The notes under the pieces are model-generated. The model ran no database searches. It was given only the letters and a program-made list of their open reading frames with translations, and had not been told where the DNA came from. From Pseudomonas reidholzensis (GTDB lineage Bacteria; Pseudomonadota; Gammaproteobacteria; Pseudomonadales; Pseudomonadaceae): 64,000 bases of DNA. The position numbers and the translations under genes are program-made. Shown here in pieces: positions 17,493-25,339 of this stretch (position 1 is the stretch's first letter; each line of letters opens with the position of its first letter). The stretch covers positions 62,001 through 126,000 of the forward strand of contig NZ_UNOZ01000017.1 of assembly GCF_900536025.1 (NCBI RefSeq), written 5' to 3'.

Positions 17493-19348
17493 GGCGCGTC
17501 GACCCGCAGCGCACCAGGCCCTGCATACAGGCTTTCGATCAGGTCGTGGCGCAGTTGCAGCACCGTGCGCTGGTTGATCGAGCCCTTGTCGGTGACCTCG
17601 CCAAGGTCAATGGACGGCGCCTCGCCGGCCAGGCTGGCGAACTGGATGTGGCTGGCGTTGCCGGTGGCGTCGCGGTTGAGCGTGGCCAGCAGGCTGGCCA
17701 GCCAGTCACGCAGCGCGGGCGAGGCCAGCACTTCGCTGTCGCTGGCCTGCGCGCCGAGCCCGGACAGTTGCCGGCACTCGGGCATGCGCGGGAAGATCAG
17801 CACGCCCAGGCAGGGGCGATCCGGCCCCAGCACCACCACGTCCAGCACATAGGGTGCGCCCTGCAGAATGACCTTGGTGCGCATCGGGCCGACGCTGATG
17901 AACACCCCCGAAGACAGCTTGAAATCCTCGGCGATGCGCCCGTCGAACATCAGGCCCAGCTGCGGGTTGTCCGGCGCGCACAGGCGCACGGCGTCGCCGC
18001 TGCGGTAGAAGCCCTCGTCGTCGAATGCCTGCTGGGTTTGCTCGGGCGCGCGCCAGTAGCCCGGCATCACGTGCGGTCCGCGAAAGCGGGCCTCGAGCTT
18101 GCCGTCCACCGGCACCAGCTTGACCTCGCAACCGGGGGCCGGCAGGCCGATATAGCCCGCCACCGACAGTGGCCCGGTGGTAAAGGTGCAGGACGGCGAG
18201 GTTTCGGTCATGCCCAGGCCGGCCATCATGCGGATACGCTCGCCGCAGTGGGCCACGGCGACCGCATCGAGGCGGTCCCAGATGGCCTGGGACAAGCCGG
18301 CGCCCGCAAAGAAGAACAGCTTCATGCGGCTGAAAAAGCGCTCGCAGAGGGTGCTGTCCTGCTCCAGTGCCTTGACCAGCTCTTCCCAGCCCTTGGGCAC
18401 GGTGAGGTAGGCCGTGGGGGAAATGTCCTTGAGGTTGTGCAGCGTCTGGGCAAAGCCCTGCGGGGTCGGCTTGCCGTCGTCGATGTACAGCGAGCCGCCG
18501 TTGTAGAGCACGATGCCGACGTTATGGCTGCCGCCGAAGGTGTGGTTCCAGGGCAGCCAGTCGACCAGCACCGGCGGTGTTTCGGCAAACTCGGGGAAGG
18601 TCTGCAAGAGCATCTGCTGGTTGGCGCAGAGCATGCCTTGGGTGGTGATCACGCCCTTGGGCAGCTTGGTCGAGCCGGAGGTGAACAGGAACTTGGCCAG
18701 GCTTTGCGGACGCAGCGCGGCAAACGCCTGATCGGCGCGAGGCTCGGCGACGGTGGCGAGCACGTCGTCGAATGCCGTACTCGCGCGCCCTGGCACCTGC
18801 CCCTGCCCCATGACCAGGCTCACCGAGGCCGGGAACACCGCCTCGATGGCCCGGGCATAGGTGGCATCGGCGGCGAACACCAGGCCCGGCTGCAAGGTCT
18901 CGGCAATGTGGCGCAACTTGCCGAAGTCCTGCGACAGCAACGAGTAGGCAGGCGATACCGGGCAATAGGGAATGCCGGCATACAGCGCGGCACTGGCCAG
19001 CTGCACGTGTTCAAGGTCATTGCCGGAGAGAATCAGCAACGGCCGCTCGGCACTCAGGCCCTGGTCCAGCAGCCAGGTGGCGATGCGGCGCACGCGCTGG
19101 AGCATGTCGGCGTAGCTGATGTGCTGCCACTGCCCGTCCTCGCCGCGGCGGGCGACGAAGGTCTGCTCGCCGCGCAGTTCGGCCCAGTGCAGCAGGCGCT
19201 CCATCAACCGTTGCGGGTAGGCGCGCAGGGTTTCCACAGGGTTGAGGTAGAGGATGTCGCCCTGCTGGCGCACCTCCACCTGAGGCTGTCCGATCTTCAC
19301 CGCACGCAAGGGCGCACGCTGGGCAACCGAGAGAGTGTCGCAGTCCAT
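17489..19348 (-). CDS. fcs: Feruloyl-CoA synthetase
   Basis: A 619-residue ANL-superfamily acyl-CoA synthetase, longer than 4-coumarate ligases of plants but usual for bacterial Fcs. The AMP-binding P-loop FLFTSGSTKLPKGVI lies near residues 220-234. LPWNHTFGG, GLGMTETSPSCTFTTG, the GFYRSGDAVRL and FDGRIAEDFKLSSG motifs follow, the last containing the hinge and adenylation loop. It activates ferulate and 4-coumarate to CoA thioesters with ATP in the cytoplasm. ATG 19348 is used (TAGG six bases upstream); ATG 19354 is equally possible. It lies between vdh and aat, overlapping aat by four bases, and context and sequence agree. Confidence 0.92.
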   Translation of the reverse strand: MDCDTLSVAQRAPLRAVKIGQPQVEVRQQGDILYLNPVETLRAYPQRLMERLLHWAELRGEQTFVARRGEDGQWQHISYADMLQRVRRIATWLLDQGLSAERPLLILSGNDLEHVQLASAALYAGIPYCPVSPAYSLLSQDFGKLRHIAETLQPGLVFAADATYARAIEAVFPASVSLVMGQGQVPGRASTAFDDVLATVAEPRADQAFAALRPQSLAKFLFTSGSTKLPKGVITTQGMLCANQQMLLQTFPEFAETPPVLVDWLPWNHTFGGSHNVGIVLYNGGSLYIDDGKPTPQGFAQTLHNLKDISPTAYLTVPKGWEELVKALEQDSTLCERFFSRMKLFFFAGAGLSQAIWDRLDAVAVAHCGERIRMMAGLGMTETSPSCTFTTGPLSVAGYIGLPAPGCEVKLVPVDGKLEARFRGPHVMPGYWRAPEQTQQAFDDEGFYRSGDAVRLCAPDNPQLGLMFDGRIAEDFKLSSGVFISVGPMRTKVILQGAPYVLDVVVLGPDRPCLGVLIFPRMPECRQLSGLGAQASDSEVLASPALRDWLASLLATLNRDATGNASHIQFASLAGEAPSIDLGEVTDKGSINQRTVLQLRHDLIESLYAGPGALRVDAP

Positions 19349-19430
19349 AACCATCCTACCTCTGCCTGCTGCGCCCCCGGCCCATGAGGCCCGAGGGTGC
19401 ATTCGCTATTGTTGTTGTGAGGAGCGTGCT

Positions 19431-20879
19431 TCAAATCGGGTAATGGCGCGGGCCGTGTTGCACGGTGACCCAACGCAGCTGGGTAAAGGCGTCGATCGCC
19501 GAGGTGCTGCCGAAGCTGCCGTAGCCACTGGCCTTGACGCCACCGAAGGGCATCTGCGCTTCGTCGTGCACGGTCGGGCCGTTGATGTGGCAGATGCCTG
19601 ACTCCAGGCGCTGGGCCAAGGCCAGGGCGCGCTGGGTATCGCGGCTGAAAATAGCAGCGCTGAGGCCGAATTCGGAGTCGTTGGCGAGCGCCAGCAGTGC
19701 CTCGTCGCCACTGGCGCGCAGTACGACGGCAACGGGGCCGAAGGACTCTTCGCGGTACAGCTGCATACTGCTGTCGACGTGATCGAGCAGGACCGGCTGC
19801 ATGACACTGCCGGCCCGCTCGCCACCCGCGACCCGCGTCGCACCCTTGCCGACCGCGTCATCCACCAGGGCCTGGATGCGCTCGCCGGCACCGGCATCAA
19901 TCAGCGAGCCGAGCGGCGCGCTGTCATCCGCCGGATGCGCCGCGCGCAGGCTGCGCACCTTGGCACCGAGCTTGGCGACGAACACATCGGCCACGGCCTC
20001 GTCGACGATCAGGCGTTCGGTCGACATGCAGATCTGCCCCTGGTTGAAGTAGGCGCCAAACGCGGCTGCGTCCACCGCCGCGTCCAGGTCGGCGTCGGCC
20101 AGCACCAGAAACGGCGCCTTGCCGCCCAGCTCGAGCACCGCCGGCTTGAGATGACGGGCAGCCAGTTGACCGACGATGCGCCCGACGTGGGTCGAGCCGG
20201 TGAAGTTCACACGCCGCACCGCCGGGTGGGCAATCAGCCGTTCCACCAGCGCCGGTGCGTCTTCTGCCGCGTTGCTGATCACGTTGACCACGCCGTCGCC
20301 AAGCCCGGCTTCCTGCAACACCTGGCCGATCAGGCCATGCACTGCCGGGCTGGCTTCGGAGGCCTTGAGCACGACGGTATTGCCGCAAGCCAGCGGCATG
20401 GCGATGGCCCGCGTGGCGAGGATCACCGGGGCGTTCCACGGCGCGATGCCGAGCACCACGCCGCACGGCTGACGCAGAGCCATGGCAAAGCTGCCCGGCA
20501 CGTCGGAGGGGATCACGCCGCCCTGGATCTGGGTGGTCATCGACGCCGCTTCGCGCAGGATATTGGCCGCCAGCATGACGTTGAAGCCGTACCAGTTGGC
20601 CTTGGCGCCCGTCTCTGCGGCCATCGCCAGGAATTCGCCACTGCGCGCTTCCAGAGCATCAGCCGCCCTGAGCAGGCGCCGCCGGCGCTCGCCCGGGCCC
20701 AGCGCAGCCCACGCCGGGAAGGCCGCCTGCGCAGCGTCGACCGCCGCGTCGGCATCGGCCAGGGTGGCCGCAGCGACTATCGACACCACCTCGCCACTGA
20801 CCGGATGGCGGCGCTCGAACGTGGCGCCGTTGCTGGCCGCACGCGTCTTACCGCCGATTAACAAGGGCACCTCGAACAT
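19431..20879 (-). CDS. vdh: Vanillin dehydrogenase
   Basis: A 482-residue aldehyde dehydrogenase of the Vdh type. The start MFEVPLLIGGKTR at 20879 has AGAGGA eight bases upstream. Catalytic residues are Asn149 (PWNAP), Glu250 (LELGGKAPF) and Cys284 (NQGQICMSTER); YREESFGPVAVVLR and MPFGGVKASGYGSFG complete the active site. The CMSTER loop and MPFGGVKASGYG are characteristic of bacterial benzaldehyde/vanillin dehydrogenases. It oxidises vanillin, produced by Ech, to vanillate with NAD+. It is the second gene of ech-vdh-fcs-aat, 46 bases from ech. Confidence 0.92.
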   Translation of the reverse strand: MFEVPLLIGGKTRAASNGATFERRHPVSGEVVSIVAAATLADADAAVDAAQAAFPAWAALGPGERRRRLLRAADALEARSGEFLAMAAETGAKANWYGFNVMLAANILREAASMTTQIQGGVIPSDVPGSFAMALRQPCGVVLGIAPWNAPVILATRAIAMPLACGNTVVLKASEASPAVHGLIGQVLQEAGLGDGVVNVISNAAEDAPALVERLIAHPAVRRVNFTGSTHVGRIVGQLAARHLKPAVLELGGKAPFLVLADADLDAAVDAAAFGAYFNQGQICMSTERLIVDEAVADVFVAKLGAKVRSLRAAHPADDSAPLGSLIDAGAGERIQALVDDAVGKGATRVAGGERAGSVMQPVLLDHVDSSMQLYREESFGPVAVVLRASGDEALLALANDSEFGLSAAIFSRDTQRALALAQRLESGICHINGPTVHDEAQMPFGGVKASGYGSFGSTSAIDAFTQLRWVTVQHGPRHYPI

Positions 20880-20925
20880 CGGGCATTCCTCTTTTCTGAT
20901 TATTCGGGAATGAAGTGGCAACCGT

Positions 20926-21756
20926 TCAACGCTTGTAGGCTTGCAGGCCTGGCTTGATGCTCTTGTCATCGAGGAACTGCTTCAAGCCCTGCTCGCGGCC
21001 ATGTTCAGGGTCGCGCAATTGCGCCTGGTCGAGCTTGGCGTACAGGTAGTCTTCGTTCTGCTCCCAGGTCAGTTCGCGGCAGCGCTTGAAGCCGTTCTTG
21101 GCGGCGCGCAGCACCACCGGGTTCTTGTCCAGCAGGTCCTGGGCGAGCAGCACCACTTCATCACGCAGTTGCGCCAGCGGCACGCTTTTGTTGACCAGGC
21201 CCATCTGTGCGGCTTTCGGCCCCTCGAAGGTCTTGCCGGTCATGATGTAGTACAGCGATTCGCGGTGGCCAACGGTGTCGGCCATGGCCTTGCTGACCAG
21301 GTTGCCGGGCGGGATGCCCCAGTTGATTTCCGACAGGCCAAAGGTCGCTTCGTCGGCGCAGATGGCCAGGTCACAGGCTACCAGCGGGCTGAAGCCGCCA
21401 CCGAAGCACCAGCCGTTGACCATGGCGATGGTCGGCTTGCTGTAGAAGCGCAGCAGCTTCCATTGCCATTCCGAGGCATCACGGCGGATGCGCTCCTGGA
21501 GGATCTCCGGCCCGGCGTCGACTTCGCGGAAGTACTCCTTGAGGTCCATGCCGGCGGTCCAGGCGCTGCCTTCACCGGTCAGTACCAGCACACGGGCCTC
21601 GGCGTCCTGCTCGACGGTTTCGAGCACGTCGCGCATTTCCCGGTTGAGGGTCGGGCTCATCGCGTTGCGTTTGTCCGGACGATTGAAGCTGACCCAGGCG
21701 ATGCCTTGCTCGACGGTGACTTTCACGGTCTGCCAGCGGTTGTCGTATTGGCCCAT
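20926..21756 (-). CDS. ech: Feruloyl-CoA hydratase/lyase (enoyl-CoA hydratase family)
   Basis: A 276-residue crotonase-fold enzyme that hydrates feruloyl-CoA and cleaves it to vanillin and acetyl-CoA. The residues known to matter in the P. fluorescens enzyme fall at identical positions here: Met70, Tyr75, Ser123 (GGGFSPLV), Glu143 (FGLSEINWG) and Tyr239 (DYLYAKLD). This identity of numbering makes the assignment almost certain. ATG 21756 is preceded by AAGAGG. It is the first gene of ech-vdh-fcs-aat and has its own promoter with candidate MarR operators in the 89-base gap before it. Confidence 0.96.
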   Translation of the reverse strand: MGQYDNRWQTVKVTVEQGIAWVSFNRPDKRNAMSPTLNREMRDVLETVEQDAEARVLVLTGEGSAWTAGMDLKEYFREVDAGPEILQERIRRDASEWQWKLLRFYSKPTIAMVNGWCFGGGFSPLVACDLAICADEATFGLSEINWGIPPGNLVSKAMADTVGHRESLYYIMTGKTFEGPKAAQMGLVNKSVPLAQLRDEVVLLAQDLLDKNPVVLRAAKNGFKRCRELTWEQNEDYLYAKLDQAQLRDPEHGREQGLKQFLDDKSIKPGLQAYKR

Positions 21757-21796
21757 TTCACACCTCTTGTTCTGGTTGTTCGTTGTGGTTGACCAG

Positions 21797-21846
21797 ACGT
21801 TATCCCGGCCAACTGGTTAAGTCAATTAATCGTTAATATTATTAAC
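21797..21846 (-). promoter_or_regulatory. ech operon promoter with two overlapping palindromic operators
   Basis: On the minus strand, TTGACT (21820-21825) and TAACGT (21797-21802) are spaced 17 bases apart and form a good sigma-70 promoter. Directly upstream of the -35 box are two overlapping palindromes: ATTAATCGTTAAT at 21825-21837 (arms ATTAA/TTAAT around three bases) and GTTAATATTATTAAC at 21832-21846 (perfect arms GTTAAT/ATTAAC). The second is base-for-base the reverse complement of the one at 27050-27064. The position upstream of -35 would also suit an activator. Reading these as MarR/FerR sites is an inference. Confidence 0.65.
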
Positions 21847-22385
21847 TACTTTAATTCGAACGCCTCGTAGACCACCGCGTTACCCAGGCGCATGGCGCTG
21901 CCCACACCCACGGTGCGGTTGAGCCAGGCGTATTGGGGCGCCGACGTTTCGAAGCGCAGCGTGAGGCGAAACTGATAGAGGCTGGGGTCGACCTCCTCGC
22001 CGGCGGCCACCCGCTTCATGACCTCGGCCGGACCGAAGCGGTACCCCTCGGTGCGCAGGTAGATCAAGGCGCCGTCGTCGGTCTGCAGCAGGTAACGGGT
22101 GTCGATGATGGCGACGCCATCTGCCGTCACCACTTGCCAGTCCGCGCCGTTGTTGAGGATGGTGCCCTTGAGCCGGGCGCCCTCGAAGTGGCCGCCGGTA
22201 ATCGGGATGATCCGGCGCTTGCCCTGCCCGCTGGTCTCGCCCAGCTCCCAGATCGGCGCCACCAGGTCGACGCTGAAGCGCGCCAGCGGCTCGAGTTTAA
22301 GCGGTGCCGGCGCGTAGCTCGCCGCCTGGGCCAGCCAGGCGCAGCTGCCGAGCAGGATGATGGCCAAACCTCTGAACGGCCTCAT
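21846..22385 (-). CDS. Secreted DUF3237-family protein of the ferulate locus
   Basis: A 179-residue protein with an N-terminal signal peptide (MRPFRGLAIILLGSCAWLAQAA). The DUF3237 pattern is clear: RIIPITGGHFEGARLKGTILNNGADW, DGVAIIDTRYLLQTDDGALIYLRTEGYR, and APQYAWLNRTVGVGS. DUF3237 proteins form a compact beta-barrel; their biochemical role is not established. It overlaps the MFS transporter start by four bases (ATGA) and is therefore translated with it. Its stop codon overlaps the palindrome of the ech promoter. A second secreted DUF3237 protein lies at 27124, next to the secreted esterase, which suggests a periplasmic role in handling hydroxycinnamates or their esters. Confidence 0.88.
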   Translation of the reverse strand: MRPFRGLAIILLGSCAWLAQAASYAPAPLKLEPLARFSVDLVAPIWELGETSGQGKRRIIPITGGHFEGARLKGTILNNGADWQVVTADGVAIIDTRYLLQTDDGALIYLRTEGYRFGPAEVMKRVAAGEEVDPSLYQFRLTLRFETSAPQYAWLNRTVGVGSAMRLGNAVVYEAFELK

Positions 22386-23605
22386 GACGCCACCTCTTGC
22401 GAGGCGTTGGCCTCAGGCTTGGGCGCGCGTCGGCCGAGCAATGCCATGGCGGCCGCGGCCGCGACCACCAGCCCCGGCGAGGCGGCCAGCAGCAGCCCGC
22501 CGACCCCTGCCCCCGCCGCCAGGATCTGCCCTGCCGCCAATGGCCCGGCCATCGACCCCAGGCGACCTACCGCCACCGACGCGCCGACCCCCGTGGCACG
22601 CACTTGGGTTGGGTACAGCGTCGGGGCCAGGGCGTAAAGCACCAGTTGGCCGCCAATGGCGCAGTAACCGGCGACAAACCCGGCCAGCACCAGCAAGCCG
22701 AAGCTCGGCGACAGGCCCAGGCCGGCCAGGGCCACCAGCATGCCGGCGTAGGCGATGCACACCGCACGGCCCGCATGGCCACGGTCCATCATGCGCCCGG
22801 TGAGGAACGACCCGGCAGCGCCGCCCAGGTTGAACAGGATCTGCACCGTGCCCGCCTGCGGACGGGTGAAGCCCTTGCCCATCAGCAGCGACGGCAGCCA
22901 GTTGAGCAGCATGTACAGCACCGTCAGGGTGAAGAAGCACGCCAGCCATAGCAGCAAGGTGCGGCTCGCCTGGCCGGGGCCGAACAGCTGCGCCACGGTG
23001 CTGTTGCCCGCCGTCACCGCGGTGCCGCGGGTGCGGTAGGCCTGGGATTCAGGTAGCCAGGCCACCAGGGCAAAGGCCACTGCGATCGGCGCGATGCCGC
23101 CGACGTAGAACACCGCCCGCCAGCCTTCGCCCAGGCCGGACATGCCGATCAGCGAGGCCAGCGCCCCGCCCAGCGGAACGCCGCAATAGGTCAGGCTCAC
23201 CGCCGTGCTGCGCAGGCGCTCGGGCGCCGCTTCGCTGGTCAGCGCAATCAGGATCGGCAATGCCGCGCCAAGGCCCAGCCCGGTCATCAGTCGCGCGACC
23301 AGCAAGGACGAGTAATCCCAGGCATGTGCGGTGCCCAGGGAAAACAGGCCGAACAACACGACTGCCACGGTGAGGATCCACTTGCGCCCCATACGGTCAG
23401 CCAGGTAGCCACCGATAAAGGCGCCGGGCAGCAGCCCGATCAGGCCGGCGCTGAACACCCAGCCGAGCATCGCGGCGTTCAAGCCGAAGTCCTTGGCCAT
23501 GTGCGGTGCCGCGATCCCCGTGGCTTGCAGGTCGAGCCCTTCGAGCAAGGCGACGATAAAGCACAGCCCGATGGTCAGCACCGGTCGCTGCAGAGGGTTG
23601 GTCAT
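22382..23605 (-). CDS. MFS transporter, aromatic acid:H+ symporter (AAHS) type, probable hydroxycinnamate importer
   Basis: A 407-residue, 12-segment major facilitator. The first membrane segment contains LLEGLDLQATGIAAPHMAKDFGL, close to the DGxD-type motif of aromatic acid:H+ symporters such as PcaK. The loop 2-3 motif GGYLADRMGRKW is present, and GLGLGAALPILIALTSEAAPERLR is the segment 4-5 region. ATG 23605 has AAGGA upstream. It is coupled to a DUF3237 gene, divergent from an OprD-type porin and adjacent to ech-vdh-fcs-aat, so it most likely brings ferulate or coumarate across the inner membrane. Confidence 0.88.
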   Translation of the reverse strand: MTNPLQRPVLTIGLCFIVALLEGLDLQATGIAAPHMAKDFGLNAAMLGWVFSAGLIGLLPGAFIGGYLADRMGRKWILTVAVVLFGLFSLGTAHAWDYSSLLVARLMTGLGLGAALPILIALTSEAAPERLRSTAVSLTYCGVPLGGALASLIGMSGLGEGWRAVFYVGGIAPIAVAFALVAWLPESQAYRTRGTAVTAGNSTVAQLFGPGQASRTLLLWLACFFTLTVLYMLLNWLPSLLMGKGFTRPQAGTVQILFNLGGAAGSFLTGRMMDRGHAGRAVCIAYAGMLVALAGLGLSPSFGLLVLAGFVAGYCAIGGQLVLYALAPTLYPTQVRATGVGASVAVGRLGSMAGPLAAGQILAAGAGVGGLLLAASPGLVVAAAAAMALLGRRAPKPEANASQEVAS

Positions 23606-23641
23606 CAGAATATCCTTTGTTGTTTTTAGATAGATAACTCT

Positions 23642-23677
23642 ATTAACGATTATTTTTGTTAACCATGCTCCTGTCAA
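23642..23677 (-). promoter_or_regulatory. MFS transporter promoter with MarR-type operator over the -10 box
   Basis: On the minus strand, TTGACA (23672-23677) and AATAAT (23649-23654) are exactly 17 bases apart, a near-consensus promoter. ATTAACGATTATT (23642-23654) overlaps the -10 box and GTTAAC (23658-23663) lies in the spacer. The first differs from the ech operator element by one base. Location over the core promoter indicates repression, by inference from position. Confidence 0.65.
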
Positions 23678-23791
23678 GCCGCTTCATGCCGGCGAGCGAT
23701 CAGTCCGCGACGCATCCGGTCGATCACCGAACGTTTAATGGGCATACCCTGGGTTCAACCGGCCATCCAGCCGGAATGACCCGATGAAAAG

Positions 23792-23808
23792 CGTTCGATA
23801 GTCGAACG
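23792..23808 (+). promoter_or_regulatory. Perfect 17-bp palindrome, PcaR/IclR-type operator candidate upstream of the porin gene
   Basis: CGTTCGA-TAG-TCGAACG is a perfect inverted repeat 99 bases before the OprD-like porin start. Its inner 15 bases match the known P. putida PcaR site GTTCGATAATCGCAC at 13 positions. It is followed by ACGATTAATAAAAATAAC (FerR-like element) and TATAAG at 23842-23847 as a possible -10. This suggests that the porin responds to a beta-ketoadipate-pathway signal through an IclR-family regulator encoded elsewhere. Confidence 0.55.
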
Positions 23809-23907
23809 ATTAATAAAAATAACTGTTATGCATCTTAACTATATAAGCATACTCCAGCGTAGCCGTGCCCCACGGCGCTCTACCAAAAACAATAACTGGA
23901 GCTACCT

Positions 23908-25146
23908 ATGCACCCTCCGTCACTTCCTCTGCGCCTGTCTGCCGTGTGCCTGGGGCTCAGCCCCTGTATCAGCCCCGCTGTCTTCGCCGAAGGTTTCGCA
24001 GACGACGCCCGCCTCACCCTCAATACGCGCAATGTGTACTTCGCCCGTGACTACAAAGGCAGCGACGCCAAGGTCGCCAAGCGTGCCGAGTGGGCGCAGG
24101 GCTTCATCCTGCAAGGCGGCAGCGGCTACACCCCCGGGCCGATTGGCGTCGGCGTCGATGTACTCGGCCAGTTCGGCATCAAGCTCGACAGTGGCAAGGG
24201 CCGCGCGGGCACCGGGCTGATCCCCAACAACGACAGTGGCCCGGCGGACAACTTCGGCCGGCTGGGTGGGGTGATCAAGGTTCGTGGCTTCAACAGCGAG
24301 CTGAAGTACGGCGAGCAGGTGCTCAACCTGCCCATTCTGCGCAGCAACGACGGCCGCTTGCTGCCACAAACCCAGGTGGGCACCACCCTCACCGTTGCCC
24401 CGAGTAAAGCGCTGAACCTGCAGGCGGGCCGGATCGACTCGTTCAGCGGGCGCGACTCGACCGATCAGGAGAAGCTGCACATGCACGGCAGCACGGTGAC
24501 CGGCGAGCGCTTCGACTACGTCGGTGGCGACTGGCAGACCGCCGACGCGCGTCTGCAGATGGGCTACTGGCATGCCGAGCTCAAGGACATCTATCGACAG
24601 GACTTCTACCGCCTCGCCCTTCAGCAACCTTGGGGCACTGCGCTGCTGCGTTTCGACGGCGGCGTGTATGTGAGCGCCGAGCAAGGCCGGGCCAAGGCCG
24701 GCGAGCTGGACAACCGCGCGCTGTACCTGGGCCTGCGCTGGAACCAGGCTGGGCATGGGCTGCTGCTGGGGTATCAGCGCCAGTTCGGCGACGACGACTT
24801 CGTCGCCTTGCAGGACAGCGGCACCCTGATGACCAACCACGCCAACAACATCTTCGCCTATGCGCGCGAGCGCTCCTGGCAGGTGCGCTACGACTATGAT
24901 TTCGCGGCGATGGGGGTGCCGGGGTTGAGCGTCATGACGCGCTATATCCGGGGTGATCATGTGCAACGCAGGAATGGCGACGGCGGCCACGAATGGGAGC
25001 GTGATGCGTCGGTGCGCTATGTGGTGCAATCGGGCCAGTGGCGCGACCTCGGGGTAGCGCTGAACCTGTCGACGTTGCGCTCGACCTTTCAGAGCAGCTT
25101 CGACGAGGTGCGGGTGATGATCAGCTACCCGATCAGCTTGCTTTAG
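23908..25146 (+). CDS. OprD-family outer-membrane porin
   Basis: A 412-residue outer-membrane barrel protein. It has a signal peptide (about residues 1-27, ending SPAVFAEGF), then DDARLTLNTRNVYFARDY, EWAQGFILQGGSGYTPGPIGVGVDVLGQFGIKLD, which is the hallmark OprD N-terminus, and strands rich in alternating aromatic residues up to SFDEVRVMISYPISLL with an OprD-type C-terminus. TGGAG precedes ATG 23908. OprD/OccK porins take up small carboxylates. Its divergence from the AAHS transporter and its place in the ferulate locus indicate uptake of hydroxycinnamates across the outer membrane. A PcaR-like palindrome precedes it. Confidence 0.93.
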   Translation: MHPPSLPLRLSAVCLGLSPCISPAVFAEGFADDARLTLNTRNVYFARDYKGSDAKVAKRAEWAQGFILQGGSGYTPGPIGVGVDVLGQFGIKLDSGKGRAGTGLIPNNDSGPADNFGRLGGVIKVRGFNSELKYGEQVLNLPILRSNDGRLLPQTQVGTTLTVAPSKALNLQAGRIDSFSGRDSTDQEKLHMHGSTVTGERFDYVGGDWQTADARLQMGYWHAELKDIYRQDFYRLALQQPWGTALLRFDGGVYVSAEQGRAKAGELDNRALYLGLRWNQAGHGLLLGYQRQFGDDDFVALQDSGTLMTNHANNIFAYARERSWQVRYDYDFAAMGVPGLSVMTRYIRGDHVQRRNGDGGHEWERDASVRYVVQSGQWRDLGVALNLSTLRSTFQSSFDEVRVMISYPISLL

Positions 25147-25169
25147 GCCTGCTGTCAGTCAGTTGCATC

Positions 25170-25324
25170 CTGGGGCTGCTGCGCAGCCCTTTCGCGGCGG
25201 TCCGGCGTCCCGGCAAGCCCGCTCCTACAGGGACCGCGCCGCACTGAAGATCGGCGCTTTCCCCTGTAGGAGCGGGCTTGCCGGGACGCCGGACCGCCGC
25301 GAAAGGGCCGCGGAGCGGCCCCAA
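25170..25324. repeat. Inverted REP pair (second type, GTAGGAGCGGGCTTGCCGGG)
   Basis: Between the porin and the tannase, two REP units of a different core face each other. The left is GGGGCTGCTGCGCAGCCC, CGCGGCGGTCCGGCGTCCC, GCAAGCCCGCTCCTACAGGG. The right, starting CCCTGTAGGAGCGGGCTTGC at 25262, mirrors it up to GGAGCGGCCCC. The arms are almost perfectly complementary over about 60 bases. It separates the convergent 3' ends of the porin and esterase genes. Confidence 0.88.
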
Positions 25325-25339
25325 GGCAGGCAACTTGGC

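Noticed and set aside
16242..17852. Plus-strand frame opposite the thiolase
   Set aside because: Shadow frame over aat and the 3' end of fcs; no ribosome-binding site and no motif.
17546..19387. Long open frame on the plus strand (613 codons)
   Set aside because: It is the antisense shadow of fcs in high-G+C DNA; its translation is low-complexity, rich in Gly, Arg, Gln and His, with no family motif.
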